A DNA stretch of 64,000 nucleotides from Sipunculus nudus (GCA_026874595.1 CM049307.1:43840362-43904361), one strand, 5' to 3'; shown: positions 1 through 13,115, numbered from the stretch's first letter. Translations and numbers: made by a program. The notes: a model not told the origin generated them from the sequence alone.

Positions 1-1040
1 ACCGTCGTCTTATCACGAATCTCTGCACATAGATTCTTGCCTATATGCCGTCCTCGAAGCACTTTTGAGCAGATTCTCGTGCCGTTATCGTGCTCTGGTT
101 GGGGGAGGGGGACTTGCTCGAGTTTTCCACTTACGTAAGATGTCCAGCATCCGGGTGAGGAACCCTCTGTAGGATAAGTGTAAACCGTCAGCCAAAGATT
201 CCGGACTTGCCCTTGTTTTCACAGGACAAAACTTTATATTCGGTAGAATATATGGTATATTTTTTAAATATTTATTATATAACCATAAAACACATAACGT
301 TCTGCTAATGTCTTCAGGTGTACAGCATATTTGACTTAATCCTCACTACTTTGGCTGCAATGGCGGATCTACTTAAATGTATATCTAAATGTGTATCTAC
401 CGAATTGCTGTTTTTTGTTTATCATTTTCCTTTTCCTGCAAATGATGACCAGTTTATCGAGAATATTTGCGAAGTTTTGCGTTAACTTAAATTCTTTAAA
501 ATGATTCTCAAAGGTATGGTTATTATGCTAAATAATTTTTGTGTTGATTATAAATATGCACTATTTTAAGAATTTAAGTGATTTTTTTGTATACATATAT
601 ATGCATATATATGTATTGCTGTTAAAGTTTGTCTATGTGTCTGAACCGATAATAATCCCTTTGTCGCATCAGAGTCTCTTGTTCAAAGTTCGTAGAACAA
701 ATCCTTTCGTATGTGTGTGGCCTAATGAATGATTAAAGTTTAATCCGGCACGCACTATATGTCTGAAACCAACATATAGCTTTGTGTATGTCCAATTATG
801 CCTATACATTGAGGACCACATTCATCTCAAAACGTAGATTATACCAATTTACACCATAACAGGGACAATGTCAATATAAAATCTAAGCTATTGTCAAAGT
901 CTTGCCAGAGCGTTAGTATTTTTGTATACCTTTAAAATGCGTAAATAAAACGTTTTTCCACACACCGATAGGCGTAACTCCGTGCCTGCTCTTAACTAAT
1001 TTGAAATTAAATCAGTCGGTCAGAAAACCGTCAATTAATT
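1..1040. other. Unassigned intergenic sequence
   Basis: AT-rich sequence with short ORFs only, all low in complexity or without family resemblance. I see no splice-supported exon, RNA gene or clear repeat. The stretch around 40-200 is more GC-balanced than the rest, but nothing can be named in it. Confidence 0.5.
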
Positions 1041-1042
1041 AT

Positions 1043-1180
1043 ATCATTCGCCGCGAGATGGCGGTACATGTTCTAAGCGTTGTGAGATGAGTCGATCAAT
1101 GATTCGTAATGTAGTCATATAATTTACCACGAGGTGGCAGTACTTGTTTCTAAGCGTTGCGATACAGTGAGAGCAATTTA
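1043..1180. repeat. Diverged two-copy tandem repeat, period about 76 bp
   Basis: Two similar blocks follow each other. CCGCGAGATGGCGGTAC at 1051 is matched by CCACGAGGTGGCAGTAC at 1127, and both are followed by a TTCTAAGCGTTG motif. The copies are clearly diverged, so this is an old duplication or part of a larger tandem-repeat family. No coding sense is seen. Confidence 0.6.
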
Positions 1181-2954
1181 TAACTCTCTATATATAGAGG
1201 TAGCAAAAACTTAAAAACTGCATCGACTGTTCTAATCTACTATTGTATGTTCCTTCGTTGAAAAACTATTGATATCAGACGATTATTCTCTCAAAGGTAA
1301 TTATGAGCGAACAGTTTGACACTTTTACGTTTATGAGTGACAATAGGTCTTTTGTGAGATAAATTCTTCATGACAAAACAAACATTTAACATGTTAAAAA
1401 TGTCTGGGCATTCTGGATCTTGTAGTCTAGCGCCATTGCGTCTGCCATGGGTTGTCAGTTTCAATTTGGTGTTTACATTTTTAAAATATATTTTTACAAT
1501 AAACAACCAGTCAGTTTTTAATTGAGTACTTTGAGAAGATAATGATGACGTTGACCTTAATTAGCCGGGTTGTCAAATTTTGCAAATAGACTATTTTCCT
1601 ATATATGTATTTGTTAACAGATGTTTCGATGAATTATTCCAAAGATCTGACAGATCAGCTTTGTCCCTGCATGAGTAGCTGTATATGTTTCGGTTGGTCT
1701 TATTCTTCAGTGTTTACATGAATTCATTCAAGCGGCAGCGATCAACTGAGGCTGATTTTTTTTTAATGTGACCAACTACCTTGACCTTGTTGTGTTGTTA
1801 AATGTAGAATGTTTTCTCATATTACACAAAAAAAAAAAAATATGTAATGTAGGTGTTTATTTCAAATTATGTCCATCAATCTCTATCCTGTAATATCATT
1901 ATCTCCCTGGAAAAAGAAAATTTTTTTTTTTTTTTTTTTTTTTTAGCAAAAATAGTTGAACAATTAGATGATGAGATGATATAACGGACGATAAATAGTA
2001 GGCCTAAAACTTTTACTTTAACTCGTAGCTCTTGTGCATGTTTGTTATGGGTTCATAACTGAAATAAGATTCACCGATGGGAATCATCAAACAAAAAGCG
2101 TACCAAGGGAAATTCGAAATATCCGCCTTGCAGAGGGAGAAGTTGGACCAAAACAGAAACGAATCTTTTCAATATTGGATAAAAATCTTATCCAGAGCAA
2201 AAATAAATGTTGTAGGAGCACTTTCATGAAGAAACGGCTGCGACTTCCACTTTCCGTATCCGTTAATATTTTCTCTGGCCTGCCATGATTTCCAATTTTA
2301 TACCGTTTGTCACAGGACTATGTCGATCCTTGGCCTTGTTGATATGGGAAATTGTCCGAATGATTATTGTCTTAAATTAAGGTGAATATTGGCTTCATGT
2401 TGCAATTAAATTTATTACAAGCTTAAAAGACATAGCCATAACTTTGTAGTTAACAAATTAAAGCCACATATTTCATGCAATTTAATTTATTAAAAAATAA
2501 GATATTTGTGGCATAACATTATTAAAACAAGTGGCCCGGGCATAAATCATGACGTTCAGTTGAAATTGACATGTATACAGGTGATGCATGTATTAATTAC
2601 TGATGTTATGATCAGGTGAAGAATATTTGTAAAAACCTTAAAGTTAAACAATGGGTAGAATGACTTCCAGAGTGCTCTTGAAAAATCATGCCCCCTCCCC
2701 TAAGAAAATAGGTAACAGCAAGGAGATTTTACTAGGAACTCCCTTAAGTATTCTCATATATAAAAAAAAAGGTCAGGTTAAAAGTGAATTCACGGGTGAA
2801 CTGGGTATATTACTATATAAGTTACAGCCTATAGCCAATACTATATATATACTATCTTTGCCTAAATGAACAAGATTTTCTATGGATGTTCATCATATTC
2901 TGAAATGTGCCATCTGTTTTACGTTATTCTTAGACCTGAAGACCAGATTATTAT

Positions 2955-2990
<36 letters not shown>

Positions 2991-3030
2991 AAAAACTAGA
3001 CATTGTGAGAACGGAGAGATTATAAAAGAA
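1181..3030. other. Unassigned intergenic sequence with poly-T tracts
   Basis: AT-rich DNA with long T runs near 1920-1944 and 2951-2987. The T run at 2951-2987 lies just beyond the 3' side of the minus-strand tRNA but is not needed as its terminator. No gene is supported here. Confidence 0.45.
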
Positions 3031-3035
3031 AAGAT
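3022..3035 (-). terminator. Pol III terminator of tRNA-Val
   Basis: Read on the minus strand, two T4 runs separated by a single C lie immediately 3' of the tRNA discriminator base. Runs of four or more T are the normal RNA polymerase III termination signal. Confidence 0.75.
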
Positions 3036-3108
3036 TGTTTCTGCCCGGGCTCGAACCGGGGACCTTTCGCGTGTTAGGCGAACGTGATAACCACTACACT
3101 ACAGAAAC
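3036..3108 (-). tRNA. tRNA-Val, anticodon AAC
   Basis: On the minus strand a 73-nt cloverleaf starts at 3108 with GTTTCTG. It pairs with CAGAAAC at the 3' end (3037-3043), and the discriminator A is at 3036. The D arm holds box A (TAGTGTAGTGGTTATCAC). The anticodon loop CTAACAC, closed by a TTCGC/GCGAA stem, gives anticodon AAC. Box B (GGTTCGAGCCC) forms the T arm. There is no intron. The 3' trailer carries two short T runs on the transcribed strand (3023-3034), suitable as an RNA polymerase III stop. All arms pair, so the gene looks functional. It stands alone with no other tRNA nearby. An antisense ORF across it is a chance reading. Confidence 0.95.
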
Positions 3109-4599
3109 TCCATACAACATGTGCTCAAAACAGACAATTTATATGTGCAATTGTTCTTGTCGCCATCTGTCGGTAGATTTCGGAATTGTTTCCCTTGCAA
3201 TGCATGATATAGCAATTAATGTCATGAACATAGACAATATAGCTCTGTATGTCTATGGTCATGAACATTTATACGGGCTTAACCCCATATACAATCCAGG
3301 GGAGGTTTCATGATTTTGGGAATTGAGGGGTTTACGGTTACAATAAAAGTAACTATACACTATTATAATACACTGAAAAAGGTCCACAACTCCCAGATTG
3401 GGAGGGGAGCAGTTGTCTTCAAAGACCGTAACAGCCAGGAAACATCATTTTGTGAGAACTTTGTTGTGGTCATTCCTCACACAAGTTAAAACCCGTCTTG
3501 TGCAGGACAAGCATGTTACTTTAAGTGGTAGGTTGCATATATGCTTAGGTAGAAAGGTCACTTGTTGCAAAATGGCATTTGCAAAGCTCTTGCTTATCTG
3601 ACTTGCCGCCAGATGCCTTTGTTGTATTTGTTTTGATTATTTTGACAGGTCCCCACATATTTTAACATGTTGATAAAAACAAAACAAGCAGCCTGTGTGC
3701 AGTGATATTCACGTTTTCTGACCTATTTTTATAAAAGCTCCAAGGGATTACCTATAGTTTATAAAAACCAGATGGGTGATTGGGCCCTTTAAATTTAAGG
3801 GCAAACCAGTTTACTTTTTCTTATGTTGTATACGAAAAAATACACGAGAAAGTAGGCAAAAAGGGGCGATTAGGACGGATCTGCATGGAACCAGGTCCTC
3901 ATTTAAACTTAAACGATCTATCCTAATTTTTTTTTCTTCCTACGCCAATGGTATATATCTTCAAAAATTTAAACGAAAAATAATCAACTTTATATGGCCA
4001 ATCTTTGTGGGTTGAGGTAATACTGAGCCGTTCACACACACACAAATAAAAAAGAATTAAACAGGTTTAATATATTGATATTGTATAAAAGATAATATTT
4101 TAAGAATCAAACACATAAATTGAAACTGAAACAGAAAATATACCGTTTTGGTCCTTTTATGTCATTTGTGGCAATCTCTTACAAGTCTTTTTTTCACGTG
4201 CCTTTTGTAATGTACTGGTGTTATAGACCTACGCATGAAACCAGCTCCTTATAACTGATGCAATATTAATTCGTTCATATAACAGGGTAGGAAATAATTT
4301 GTTAATTATAATGCTTTACAGAGCACATCCCACTTGAGTGGCGTTGACACATTCAGATAATCATAAGCAATCCTTTAAACAGTCCCTCAAACCTCGCAGA
4401 ACTGAGAATTATATTCCAAGTTAGAATTTAGACCCATTTTGTGAATAAGGCGAAGCAGTTGCTCATTTCATAAAAATGGGTAAAATGGCTTAACATTTAT
4501 ATAAATGTTAAATTTCACATTTGGGGCGTAACATATACACTTCAGAACTTACGATGATTTATTTAATGGCCATATGCATAAGATTAAAACAGCAGAGCC
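3109..4599. other. Unassigned intergenic sequence
   Basis: No gene is recognised. Short ORFs here lack family motifs and have no plausible splice context. A short CA run occurs at about 4033-4044. Confidence 0.45.
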
Positions 4600-5230
4600 A
4601 GAAATTTCCTGTCTCAGTCTGACTGACGTCATTTATCACTGCTCCGCACTAAATTACCAAACGATGGTGACTGGTCACTGAAAGGACCATGGTTTGCAGT
4701 AAAGTACAACCCTCATCTAATCAGTGTCAACGGATAATTGAGGGTTATCAGTACATGTTTAACGCTCACTTTTCTGTCCTGTCCACCCTGTCAACACAAT
4801 GGTCATGTCACCCCTCGCCTGAGTGCCTCATTCCATTTCAGGGGCGCTGTATGGGCCCCCTGTCGGTGAGCGCCGCGGAGGTAGACCGCGTCACGCTGCG
4901 TTGCACGTCATTTCTCTCGATCCAATCACCGTGCTCCTGACGTGGGTATGATTCCGCCACGTAATAAACGACACGGTGACGTAAAATGTGTTCATATCAC
5001 CAAACTGCACACGCCAGTTGGGGTAATGCATGGCAGACTATGCCATTTCCCTGTCCAGATCGGCACCCAATCCCTCATTTGTATCCTGATGCCATCAGCT
5101 AATAATTTACGATCCGTGAATCCATTTGTCGAACCTGTATATTTCCTGAGATTGATTTGGAATAGGGGGCGGATCGTAGCGTTAATGAATGAGGAGGTGG
5201 ATACACGAGGTCGAATTAACCTATGCTAAA
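4600..5230. other. Complex GC-balanced island, possible regulatory DNA
   Basis: This stretch is richer in GC and free of simple repeats compared with its surroundings. It contains homeodomain-type cores (TAATCAG, GATAATTG) and a CRE-like TGACGTCA near 4624. It has no convincing coding frame. An enhancer or conserved noncoding element is inferred only from composition and the developmental-gene setting; a relic of an old transposon is the alternative. Confidence 0.3.
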
Positions 5231-6228
5231 ATAGATGCACAAAATTGTTATGTTTTCCTCGGCGGGGGTAATGCATATATCTCCATTTAAAATCAAATGA
5301 TTCATCATAAAAATGAATGAGGTAATTAAGATAGGTTCAAACCGTATGACTCAGCACATTAATTATCGTTCATATCTTATCCAGATTTAAGAAAAAGTTA
5401 TCGATTATAAATAAATAGTGCTATGAGAAATAGATATTCGTTTATTAGAGGGGAATATTTTCCGACTTTTGAGAGTGTGTATAGAAAGACAGCATCATTT
5501 TCCCTCATTATTTCAGACCTGGCATTTCTCAATGTTTGAAAATACCTTGCATGACATTTGTTCAGCCACATGGTTCCGTCACTTTTAAGAAGAATGATAA
5601 GTTAAAAAATTGAGTTTTTACATAACATGTAATATTTCAAGTAGCCAATTTAATGACTGACTTCCCGCATCAATTTAGAACAACCGATCGAGAAACAAAT
5701 GTTTAACCGGACCACATTTGCCTGTTATTTTATTTCTATATTCAAAACGATTTACAAGTTTTATTAATACAACCAGTTTCATAAGATGTACCATGCTTCA
5801 AAATTACAATCATATCCGGGCAGTGGCGCCGCCTGCAGAAAGGCGACCGTACCACACTATTCTTGTTGCAGTTACATCAGTAAACAGCCTCTTTCTGACA
5901 CAGGATGTTACACACCACAGGTATACATAGGGGAATGGTTTACTTATAATAATCTACTTAAATCCTTCTGTATATCTGGCAAAATAGTGGCTGTGCATGA
6001 ATTGTTTACCTGATGTTACATTTAGAAAAATTATCAAGTTCACTTTTCTGTGCTGTCATGGGGTTTAATCCTAGAAGCTGGTTTATCCATTACCATACCG
6101 AACCCTTTATAAATATTGTTTAAAAGACCACGCATGTTAACACTGAGGCTATACTAACACAGGTTTGTATATCTGTAGGCTATCCACTCAGTCGGGAATC
6201 CCGGAGTATTATACATATTCATTATAAC

Positions 6229-6231
<3 letters not shown>
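5231..6231. other. Unassigned intergenic sequence
   Basis: AT-rich sequence without recognisable genes or clear repeats. Confidence 0.45.

Positions 6232-6291
<60 letters not shown>
6232..6291. repeat. (TA)n microsatellite
   Basis: About 30 uninterrupted TA units. It directly abuts the interspersed repeat that follows. The second copy of that repeat, at 17.6-18.0 kb, also has a (TA)n run at the corresponding end, so the microsatellite may be part of the element. Confidence 0.95.
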
Positions 6292-6292
<1 letters not shown>

Positions 6293-6295
6293 TAC

Positions 6296-6702
6296 CTATA
6301 CACCTTTGGTGTCAGTTTCTAAGATTAGACTAAAGCGTGAAACGAACAATGAAATAATAGTGTGTGCTTTGGGATGAATAAACTGATTAAAACAATCCAC
6401 TGCTTTGGACTGCCAATAAGTGAAACTCGTGGACAGACAATGGGTGGCGCCACTGTGGGGGTTCCCCCGGTAACCGAGGTGTGACATTTATTTGTGACAC
6501 GTCCAAGATCAGCGTGGTTAGCCCGCCTTAGGGGAGGTCACTGTTGGAAATTAGTGTACTGACCATTGGTCATCATTGGTCAGTCTCCCCACCTGGTATA
6601 ACACCATTACCAGCGTGATCTATGTCGGTCCGTGTGTCACATCTGTCCATGTCATCCTGACACAAATCTGACCAATTAAACAGAAAGTGAAAGGGTATAC
6701 AA
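6296..6702 (+). repeat. Interspersed repeat, copy 1
   Basis: Sequence from about 6300 to 6702 matches the reverse complement of 17618-18010 over most of its length. Shared blocks include the GTCACTGTTGGAAATTAGTG and GGCGCCACTGTGGGGGTTCC segments and a block around GACCAATGATGACC. The similarity is high in 6360-6702 and weaker at the outer end. No long ORF is preserved in either copy. The TGGCGCC word near 6450 resembles a retroviral-type primer-binding site, but no LTR pair was found. The family is unclassified. Confidence 0.8.
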
Positions 6703-6799
6703 GTAAAAGAAGGGTGATCAAAGAAAATGATCAATGCTTACTTCATGTACCACTGTACAACTATATATATATATATATAGAGGCAGCTGCTTAATTGTT

Positions 6800-6800
<1 letters not shown>

Positions 6801-6874
<74 letters not shown>
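6801..6874. repeat. Compound (CT)n(TA)n microsatellite
   Basis: About 20 CT units pass directly into about 16 TA units. A short (TA) run also lies at 6763-6779. Confidence 0.95.
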
Positions 6875-6878
<4 letters not shown>

Positions 6879-8840
6879 ATATTATATTTTTTATATTTAT
6901 TATATTCAATAAGTATCACATTTCAGGATGAATATTTAAAATCTCTCCCAATGAACGAAAAATATCAATAATAAAGGTAATGTTTTGTTATCGTATCGCT
7001 AAAAATAGTATCAATTGAGGACCAGAAAGGTAGTGAGAGCAAACAAATACATCTCCACAAATATCCTTTTCAAAAGAATACAGTCTACTTCAGAGTGTAT
7101 CAAGGTTAATTAAGGTTCACTTAATCCATGGCTGAGACACATAAGGATTAGTTTAAGAGCAAAAGCGGTCATAATATCAGTGAATAGCTCTGGTCCTCTT
7201 TCGGGGAGAAAGAAATTTACCTATCCCCACAAAGGAAAAGAATCCATTTCTTTTAATACAGATTTAGGTGATCCATATAACCTTCAAATTTGACTTTGTG
7301 AAAACTAAAATTATATCAAACTAAACATTCGACTCCGCTGCTATGTCAGCATGGCTTTGTGACCGTCTCCTGAACAGTAATGACCTTTATTCACATAAAA
7401 GAATTCACACTACAATTTTAAGAGTAGAAGCTTTAATCTACATACAGACTCGTGTTCACACATAGGCCGCTTTCGGATTTCAGGACTTAAACAAGGACTG
7501 GAATATTTGTCACAACCTGATTTTCTCTGAAACAATAATTAAGACCGTTATTTGCAAGTAAACTAAGTTTGAATCGAGCAATTAATTGCGTCAAAATGGT
7601 AAAACAGAGCAATATACATGAAAATGTAGAAATATTTTCATGTTGTAGAAATATTTTCATGTTCAATGCAGCATAAAACCAGTCCAACACATGACTTGTT
7701 ATAGGCTTACTGATTGCTTTTGTGTTTGTCCTTCCTATTGGAGCGGCGGGGTGTCCAAAGTCAGGTGTCTCCAGCCAGCGAGGAGCAAACCCACCAGCAG
7801 GCCACACGTGACCCGCAAGCGACACCGTGTGGCCAGCAAAGGTAACTCGATACAGGTGCGCACACTCTGAAAGGGCAGGGATCAAAACGGCGGCTATTAA
7901 TTAACTTGATCCTGATTGGTATTCTGCCAAGAAGTGCATATCATTTACTTAAGAAGGATAAAATATTATATCGTATGGTCAGCAAGTGCTGAATTAACGG
8001 AGGTTATAATGGCTTTTGATATTGACAAACACCTGGACAGCAGTTTCATTTTTCTTAATCATTAACTGGTCCATAATGAGCCTGCACATTGTTTGTCTCT
8101 GTTTGAATCGGCAAAGGCTGCCTTTAAATTTTCGTCATTCAGTTTTTGTGTGTTTGCTGCAAGATATAGTTATATAAATCATTATAAATATATTCTGTTT
8201 CGTACGGCAGGCCTTGGATTCTTTTTACTTTTTTTTATGTGGATCAACGGGTATCATTGATGACTGTTTGCTTTAGATAACAAAACGCGTTTACTCTACA
8301 TTTCATCCTTAACATTGGACACAAGTATGTATAACGACGAAAACTTCTAAAATATGGACCGATTCACCTTTCATCCTTAATATATGTCATACAATGTTTA
8401 AAACACACATAATTATATCGATAATTTGGAAGCTGAATACTTGCATTGATTTTGTCTTCTATTTGGCGTATGTATATAAAAACAATTTAATTTTAATGTT
8501 TTTCTCACCGCATGTATCACTGATTGATGAATGTTCTTTGGTTTATGTGAGGATTTCTTAAATGCAGCTATATAGGTTAATACAAACACTGCATGTAAAC
8601 ACGCATGGAGCTCAACTTTTTTTATATTTAGATATCCGGAACGAATATCAACATTTGTTACTCATAAAGAATTAAGTTTCTCTACCTAGCACAAGACGTG
8701 TCTATAATTTGACGTTTGAGCACCCGTGTAACAAAGCATGTGTATAAAGCACCACATGAAGGTGCGTATTGATAATAACCTAAAGTAACCAGGATTTTCT
8801 CCGGGGGTTTCCTTACACACAATTACAACAAATCGGACAC
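6875..8840. other. Unassigned intergenic sequence
   Basis: No gene supported. The 132-residue minus-strand ORF at 7487-7885 has no recognisable motif and mixes AT-rich and GC-rich halves, so it was not called as a gene. Its GC-richer half (7740-7880) may be a small functional noncoding block, but there is no direct evidence. Confidence 0.4.
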
Positions 8841-9350
8841 ACCTTTAATTTCCTTTCTTGTTCAGATCTGAGCCGCGGGCTTGACAAAACAAGTGGATAG
8901 AAATGTTTGCTTGTAATTCCATCGACCAAATGAGAAGGCCGTCCCCACCCCCGGGGTATACCCGCCCATCTCTCCCCTGGGATAGGAGGGGGGCATTTAA
9001 ACGCGGCTTTAAACGAAGCGGGTGATTGTGGTGCGAGCCATTCATACAACAGACCGGTATTTTTTCCGTTATTACATAACTAAATTGGCCCTAAATAGCC
9101 AGCTCTGCGTGGTGGGGGGTTCGGGGCTTGTTTGTTCCAGTTGGACAAAAGTCTCGCGTGGCGCAGATTTGTGTAACAATGCTTTTCGGAGCTAATAAGG
9201 GACTAATTGCGCGACCCATTTGCACTTGGTTAAGTCTGATTAGAGGGCAGTCTGGATGGTGGGTAATAACTGAGCTGATATGGTCCACACAGCGATCCCA
9301 GAGTCCGTCAATCTCCACGGGAGATTATTAATCAGAACTTGAGGCATCAT
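8841..9350. other. Complex island, possible conserved noncoding element
   Basis: A repeat-free, GC-balanced block in AT-rich surroundings. It carries several homeodomain-like TAAT cores (AGCTAATAAGGGACTAATTG near 9189; AGATTATTAATC near 9322). Open frames run on both strands, as often happens in constrained noncoding DNA, but none resembles a known protein. An enhancer role is inference. Confidence 0.35.
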
Positions 9351-9663
9351 AAGTTAATTGTTAGTGGCTGGTCTGGTTTGAATAAAACAGCCAGATCTGT
9401 TGATGAAGACATCATACAGTCCTTTAAGAGTCCGTTAATTTGAATCTGTGCCTGCATGGTTAAGAAAATTTTATTATTTTTTTATTATTTTCATTGTGTT
9501 GCACACAATGAATAAATGTTACTTTTATCAAATCTGTATAAAATTGAACGGTCTGGAATAATAGGCCTATATTTAAATGTGTTATATTTTATACTCATAT
9601 AAGGTACTTAATTTAGCGATGTGCTCCAACTTTGTTCCAGATTTCCGTGTGAGCGTATATGCG
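9351..9663. other. Unassigned intergenic sequence
   Basis: AT-rich spacer between the preceding island and a microsatellite. A short palindrome (CATTGTGTTGCACACAATG) lies at about 9492-9510. Nothing else is seen. Confidence 0.4.
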
Positions 9664-9724
<61 letters not shown>

Positions 9725-9731
9725 ATATATA
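9664..9731. repeat. (TA)n microsatellite with TATG interruptions
   Basis: A long TA run, then (TATG)-interrupted TA units at its right end. Confidence 0.95.
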
Positions 9732-10779
9732 ATCGCTTATATGACTTTTGTAACTATGGTCGGTGCTTGTGGTGAACTAAGTGTCCGTCCGATTTTAAAC
9801 GTATATGTGCATATAAGAGTAAAAACCGCCACATGAGCGATTTTCACGCAGTGCACGGGTCTGCGTGAACATTGGGACTCCGGGTAAAATGACGTCACTC
9901 GGGTATATTTTTGGTTAACGCTGCCAGATCTGTACCACTCTACAATTTTACAAGTTAGACAGCGGAGCGGAGGTGCATGGGAATAATTCAATGAAAATGT
10001 ATGCATTTTCACTCCGTGTCATTGTCACGAAGAAGACCTTTCATCTAGTTAAGTTTAAGTAAAATTTGATATAAGAAGATTTATCATTACTTAACAATTA
10101 AGTAATGTGATAATATGTTTATATACAAAATACAGATGTTTATATGTTATATTAATCTGATTGTCTCTTTTACACCCATGCAGAGCGCTATAAATGTAAT
10201 ATATATAAAACGCTGTGGAATTCAGATAAAATGGTTTCCTTGCTTTGCCTTCATTCAGTCTTTAATATCCCACTCAAATGTTAGTAGTTTGATAATACAG
10301 ATATCAGTTGCAAAATCGGGTGTAGACTTTTATGAGGACCTTTATTTTATTTTATACAAATACTGAGGTCCGGTTCAGCTTAATGTTCGATGCGGATTCA
10401 TCAACTTGACAGCTAAACGGCATCATTATGACCGTAGCTGGGGACAAATTACTTCTACTTATACAGCTGATATTGATGCTGCCAAACCATACGCAAGGAT
10501 GCAAATGGGATTGCGCGTAACCTTATGTAACTTATGGTCTCTCTCTACCGGTGATTAGTTGGCGTAAATTTACTCGACAATCCCCTCGACCATTGAACAT
10601 AGGATGAATTAACCTGCCAGAGTTCAAATGTGGGTAATCCTGGTCACGTGGCCGCGGCGTACCCAATTCTCCAATGCACAGCCATTCTCTAAGTTGTACG
10701 ACCTTTAAATTTATATCTCGATTTGCCTTCAGCGCTTTAAATATATGCATATTTTCACAAAATTTTGCCTTGTCTATAG
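9732..10779. other. Unassigned intergenic sequence
   Basis: No gene recognised. A CRE-like TGACGTCA occurs near 9890. ORFs here are short and featureless. Confidence 0.4.
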
Positions 10780-10862
10780 CACGGTCACATAGGTCAATTT
10801 TAAACACACACAGACACACCCACGGTCACATAGGTCAATTTTTAACACACACAGACACACCC
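10780..10862. repeat. Two-copy tandem duplication, 41-bp unit
   Basis: The unit starting CACGGTCACATAGGTCAATT occurs twice with almost no change, at 10780 and 10821. The near identity implies a recent slippage or replication event next to the CA/GA simple repeats. Confidence 0.9.
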
Positions 10863-10884
10863 ACACACACACCCTCACACACAC

Positions 10885-10943
<59 letters not shown>
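10852..10943. repeat. (CA)n and (GA)n simple repeats
   Basis: CA-rich units are followed by about 26 GA units (10891-10943). The GA run directly abuts the minus-strand tRNA-like element, so read from that element it is a (CT)n tail. Confidence 0.9.
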
Positions 10944-10947
<4 letters not shown>

Positions 10948-11050
10948 AACATGAATGACAGAATAGTCGGTCCATTCCGAATGGGAAATCGAACCCATGA
11001 CATTCCGACTGTCGGTCGTCTGCTTTACAAGTGAGCTACCAGAGATCCAA
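10944..11050 (-). mobile_element. tRNA-derived SINE or tRNA pseudogene
   Basis: On the minus strand from about 11050 there is a box A-like TGGTAGCTCACTTGTAAAGC, then a box B-like GGGTTCGATTTCC spaced as in a tRNA. The anticodon arm does not form a normal 5-bp stem with a 7-nt loop, and the acceptor ends do not pair. About 45 bp of non-tRNA sequence follows, ending in a (CT)n tail at 10891-10943. Split Pol III promoter, unrelated 3' body and simple-repeat tail is the layout of a tRNA-derived SINE. A single decayed tRNA gene is the alternative. No target-site duplication was identified. Confidence 0.6.
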
Positions 11051-11286
11051 AACCCTTTTGTGCATTACCAAGGACACTTTTATAGGAAGCAGCGACGTGA
11101 CGTCACATGATAATGACGTCAAAGTAATACCTACTATGTAATTATACATTTATATACAGGCTATACGTCGACACAGCGACTTTGCATGCAGCAGGGAGTA
11201 ATGATGGCCTATAATATATGCATGTATTCTATCAAAAGTTATTCCTTCAACGATGTACAACGACGCATATATTCATATATATATTA

Positions 11287-11349
<63 letters not shown>

Positions 11350-13115
11350 ACAATTTTGAAGGTATATTTGCTTTTCATCAATGAACCTATGGTCTTCCAG
11401 ACATATATACAAATATATATGTATGTATACAGGTAAACACTATACTGTCTCAGATATCAGAGCCCGTTTTCATAATCAGGAATGTATACACTTTTAACGA
11501 TGTAGAACGTCAAGAGCGGGAATGCCACTACATTGTACAAATGTGTACCCGTAGACACACTTCCGAAAACTATACCTATACAGTTACAAAACCGGCTGAC
11601 TGGTTGGATGCTCATATATTTTACAGGCAGAGTTCAGCAGAGCGAAGGCCCGCAATGCCGAAGGGTCAAAGTTCCTGAGGGGAGGATATGTTGAAGGTCG
11701 TGTAAATTCCCTTTATTCCCTCGGTGTGAACAAAATTTCATACGTAAATGGTCATTTTTTTCATATTTCAGGTCTAATTATATGAACGGAAAAAAGTCTT
11801 GGAGCGAAACATGTTGCTTTCGGCCCATTTAACACAATTTAACGCGCAATTTATTTGCTATTAGCAACAGCCCCAACCCTACGCCTTGGGAGCTTTTCGC
11901 ACAAACTAATATAATTATGTTTCATGTATCTTTTTTCAAGTGAAACAAATGGATTTTAGGCACGTTTTTGTATTCTTTAGTATAAAACCATTGTTGGATT
12001 CTGAAAATCGTTATTCCTAAAATGATAACAAATATTATTGATAACATATACATGTGTATATTATAAAAAAAATGCAATTTAACTCATTAAACATTTAAAC
12101 ATCTACTTATAACTGTATCTGTAATAGACGACGTATATAAATCGCATGAAGTGGTTTGATGATACGGAGAAAATGCACGTGATTCCACGCGTTTTGCCAC
12201 CTTGAGGAAAAAAAAGAGTTGTGCGCTTGAACCAAGTTTTTCATCTGCCTGACAGGCCGGAGGGGAGTGAATATTGCTATTTCTGGACCTCAAAGATGAA
12301 CTCTTGTAATTTAAAGACTGCAGTGTATCTAGATCTAGAGATCCTGAATAAAAATGTGTCATCCCAGGTGGACGGGATCCTTTTGGACGGATCTATATAA
12401 TTTCTGACATCCTGCCTTGACGGTTCAAATACGGTAATGAAGGTATACCAATTGGACGTGCCCTCAGCAAGATGCTTCATTGATAAATTATAGCTCCCCG
12501 AGAGCACCCTATATTCTAAATATAATATATATTGACTAATAATTATCATACAATGACTTTGCATGCAGGCTTGTGTATGCATATATACATTTTGAATAAA
12601 AATGCCTGCAATATATATGTATGGTGGGGGGGGGGGGTCTGTGTTATGACCCAGTAGAGTATAATAACGGAAAGGCTCCCTCCCTCAGTATATAGAAACC
12701 TTTGGATGCTATCTTAATCACAGGGCTGTTCATTAATATAATCAACTTAAGAACAAGAATGTAATAAACTGTGGAATAATTAATAATTTAATTGTTAGGA
12801 AATAAAACAGATATCTAAAAAGTGAAAACTGATTACGAATAACTGGGAAAAATATATAAAATGAGAGATGTTACACCTTATAAGGGGGGGGGGCCTCTGG
12901 ATCCGCCACTGGTTGTTTCTTTTATGCAAATGCTCCTGTGTATACTGAACGAGTCTTGGCAAGGTCTATGTGTACATTGATTGACCTTGCACGACAGAAG
13001 CGTTAGATGCATGAACATTTGTGATATATATATACACAAGTATCTGTCAATTCTCTCCTTAATAAATGTTATCATTAAGTGAACTGCATGAGTCCAATGA
13101 TTCACGGAATATTAT
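11051..13115. other. Unassigned intergenic sequence with a (TA)n run
   Basis: Contains a (TA)n microsatellite at 11289-11346 and G runs near 12624 and 12884. The two overlapping minus-strand ORFs at 12.1-12.6 kb are about 100 residues and have no family resemblance. No gene is supported. Confidence 0.4.

Noticed and set aside
6430-6480. Retroviral-type primer-binding site TGGCGCC
   Set aside because: No paired LTRs, polypurine tract or gag/pol traces in either copy of the repeat.
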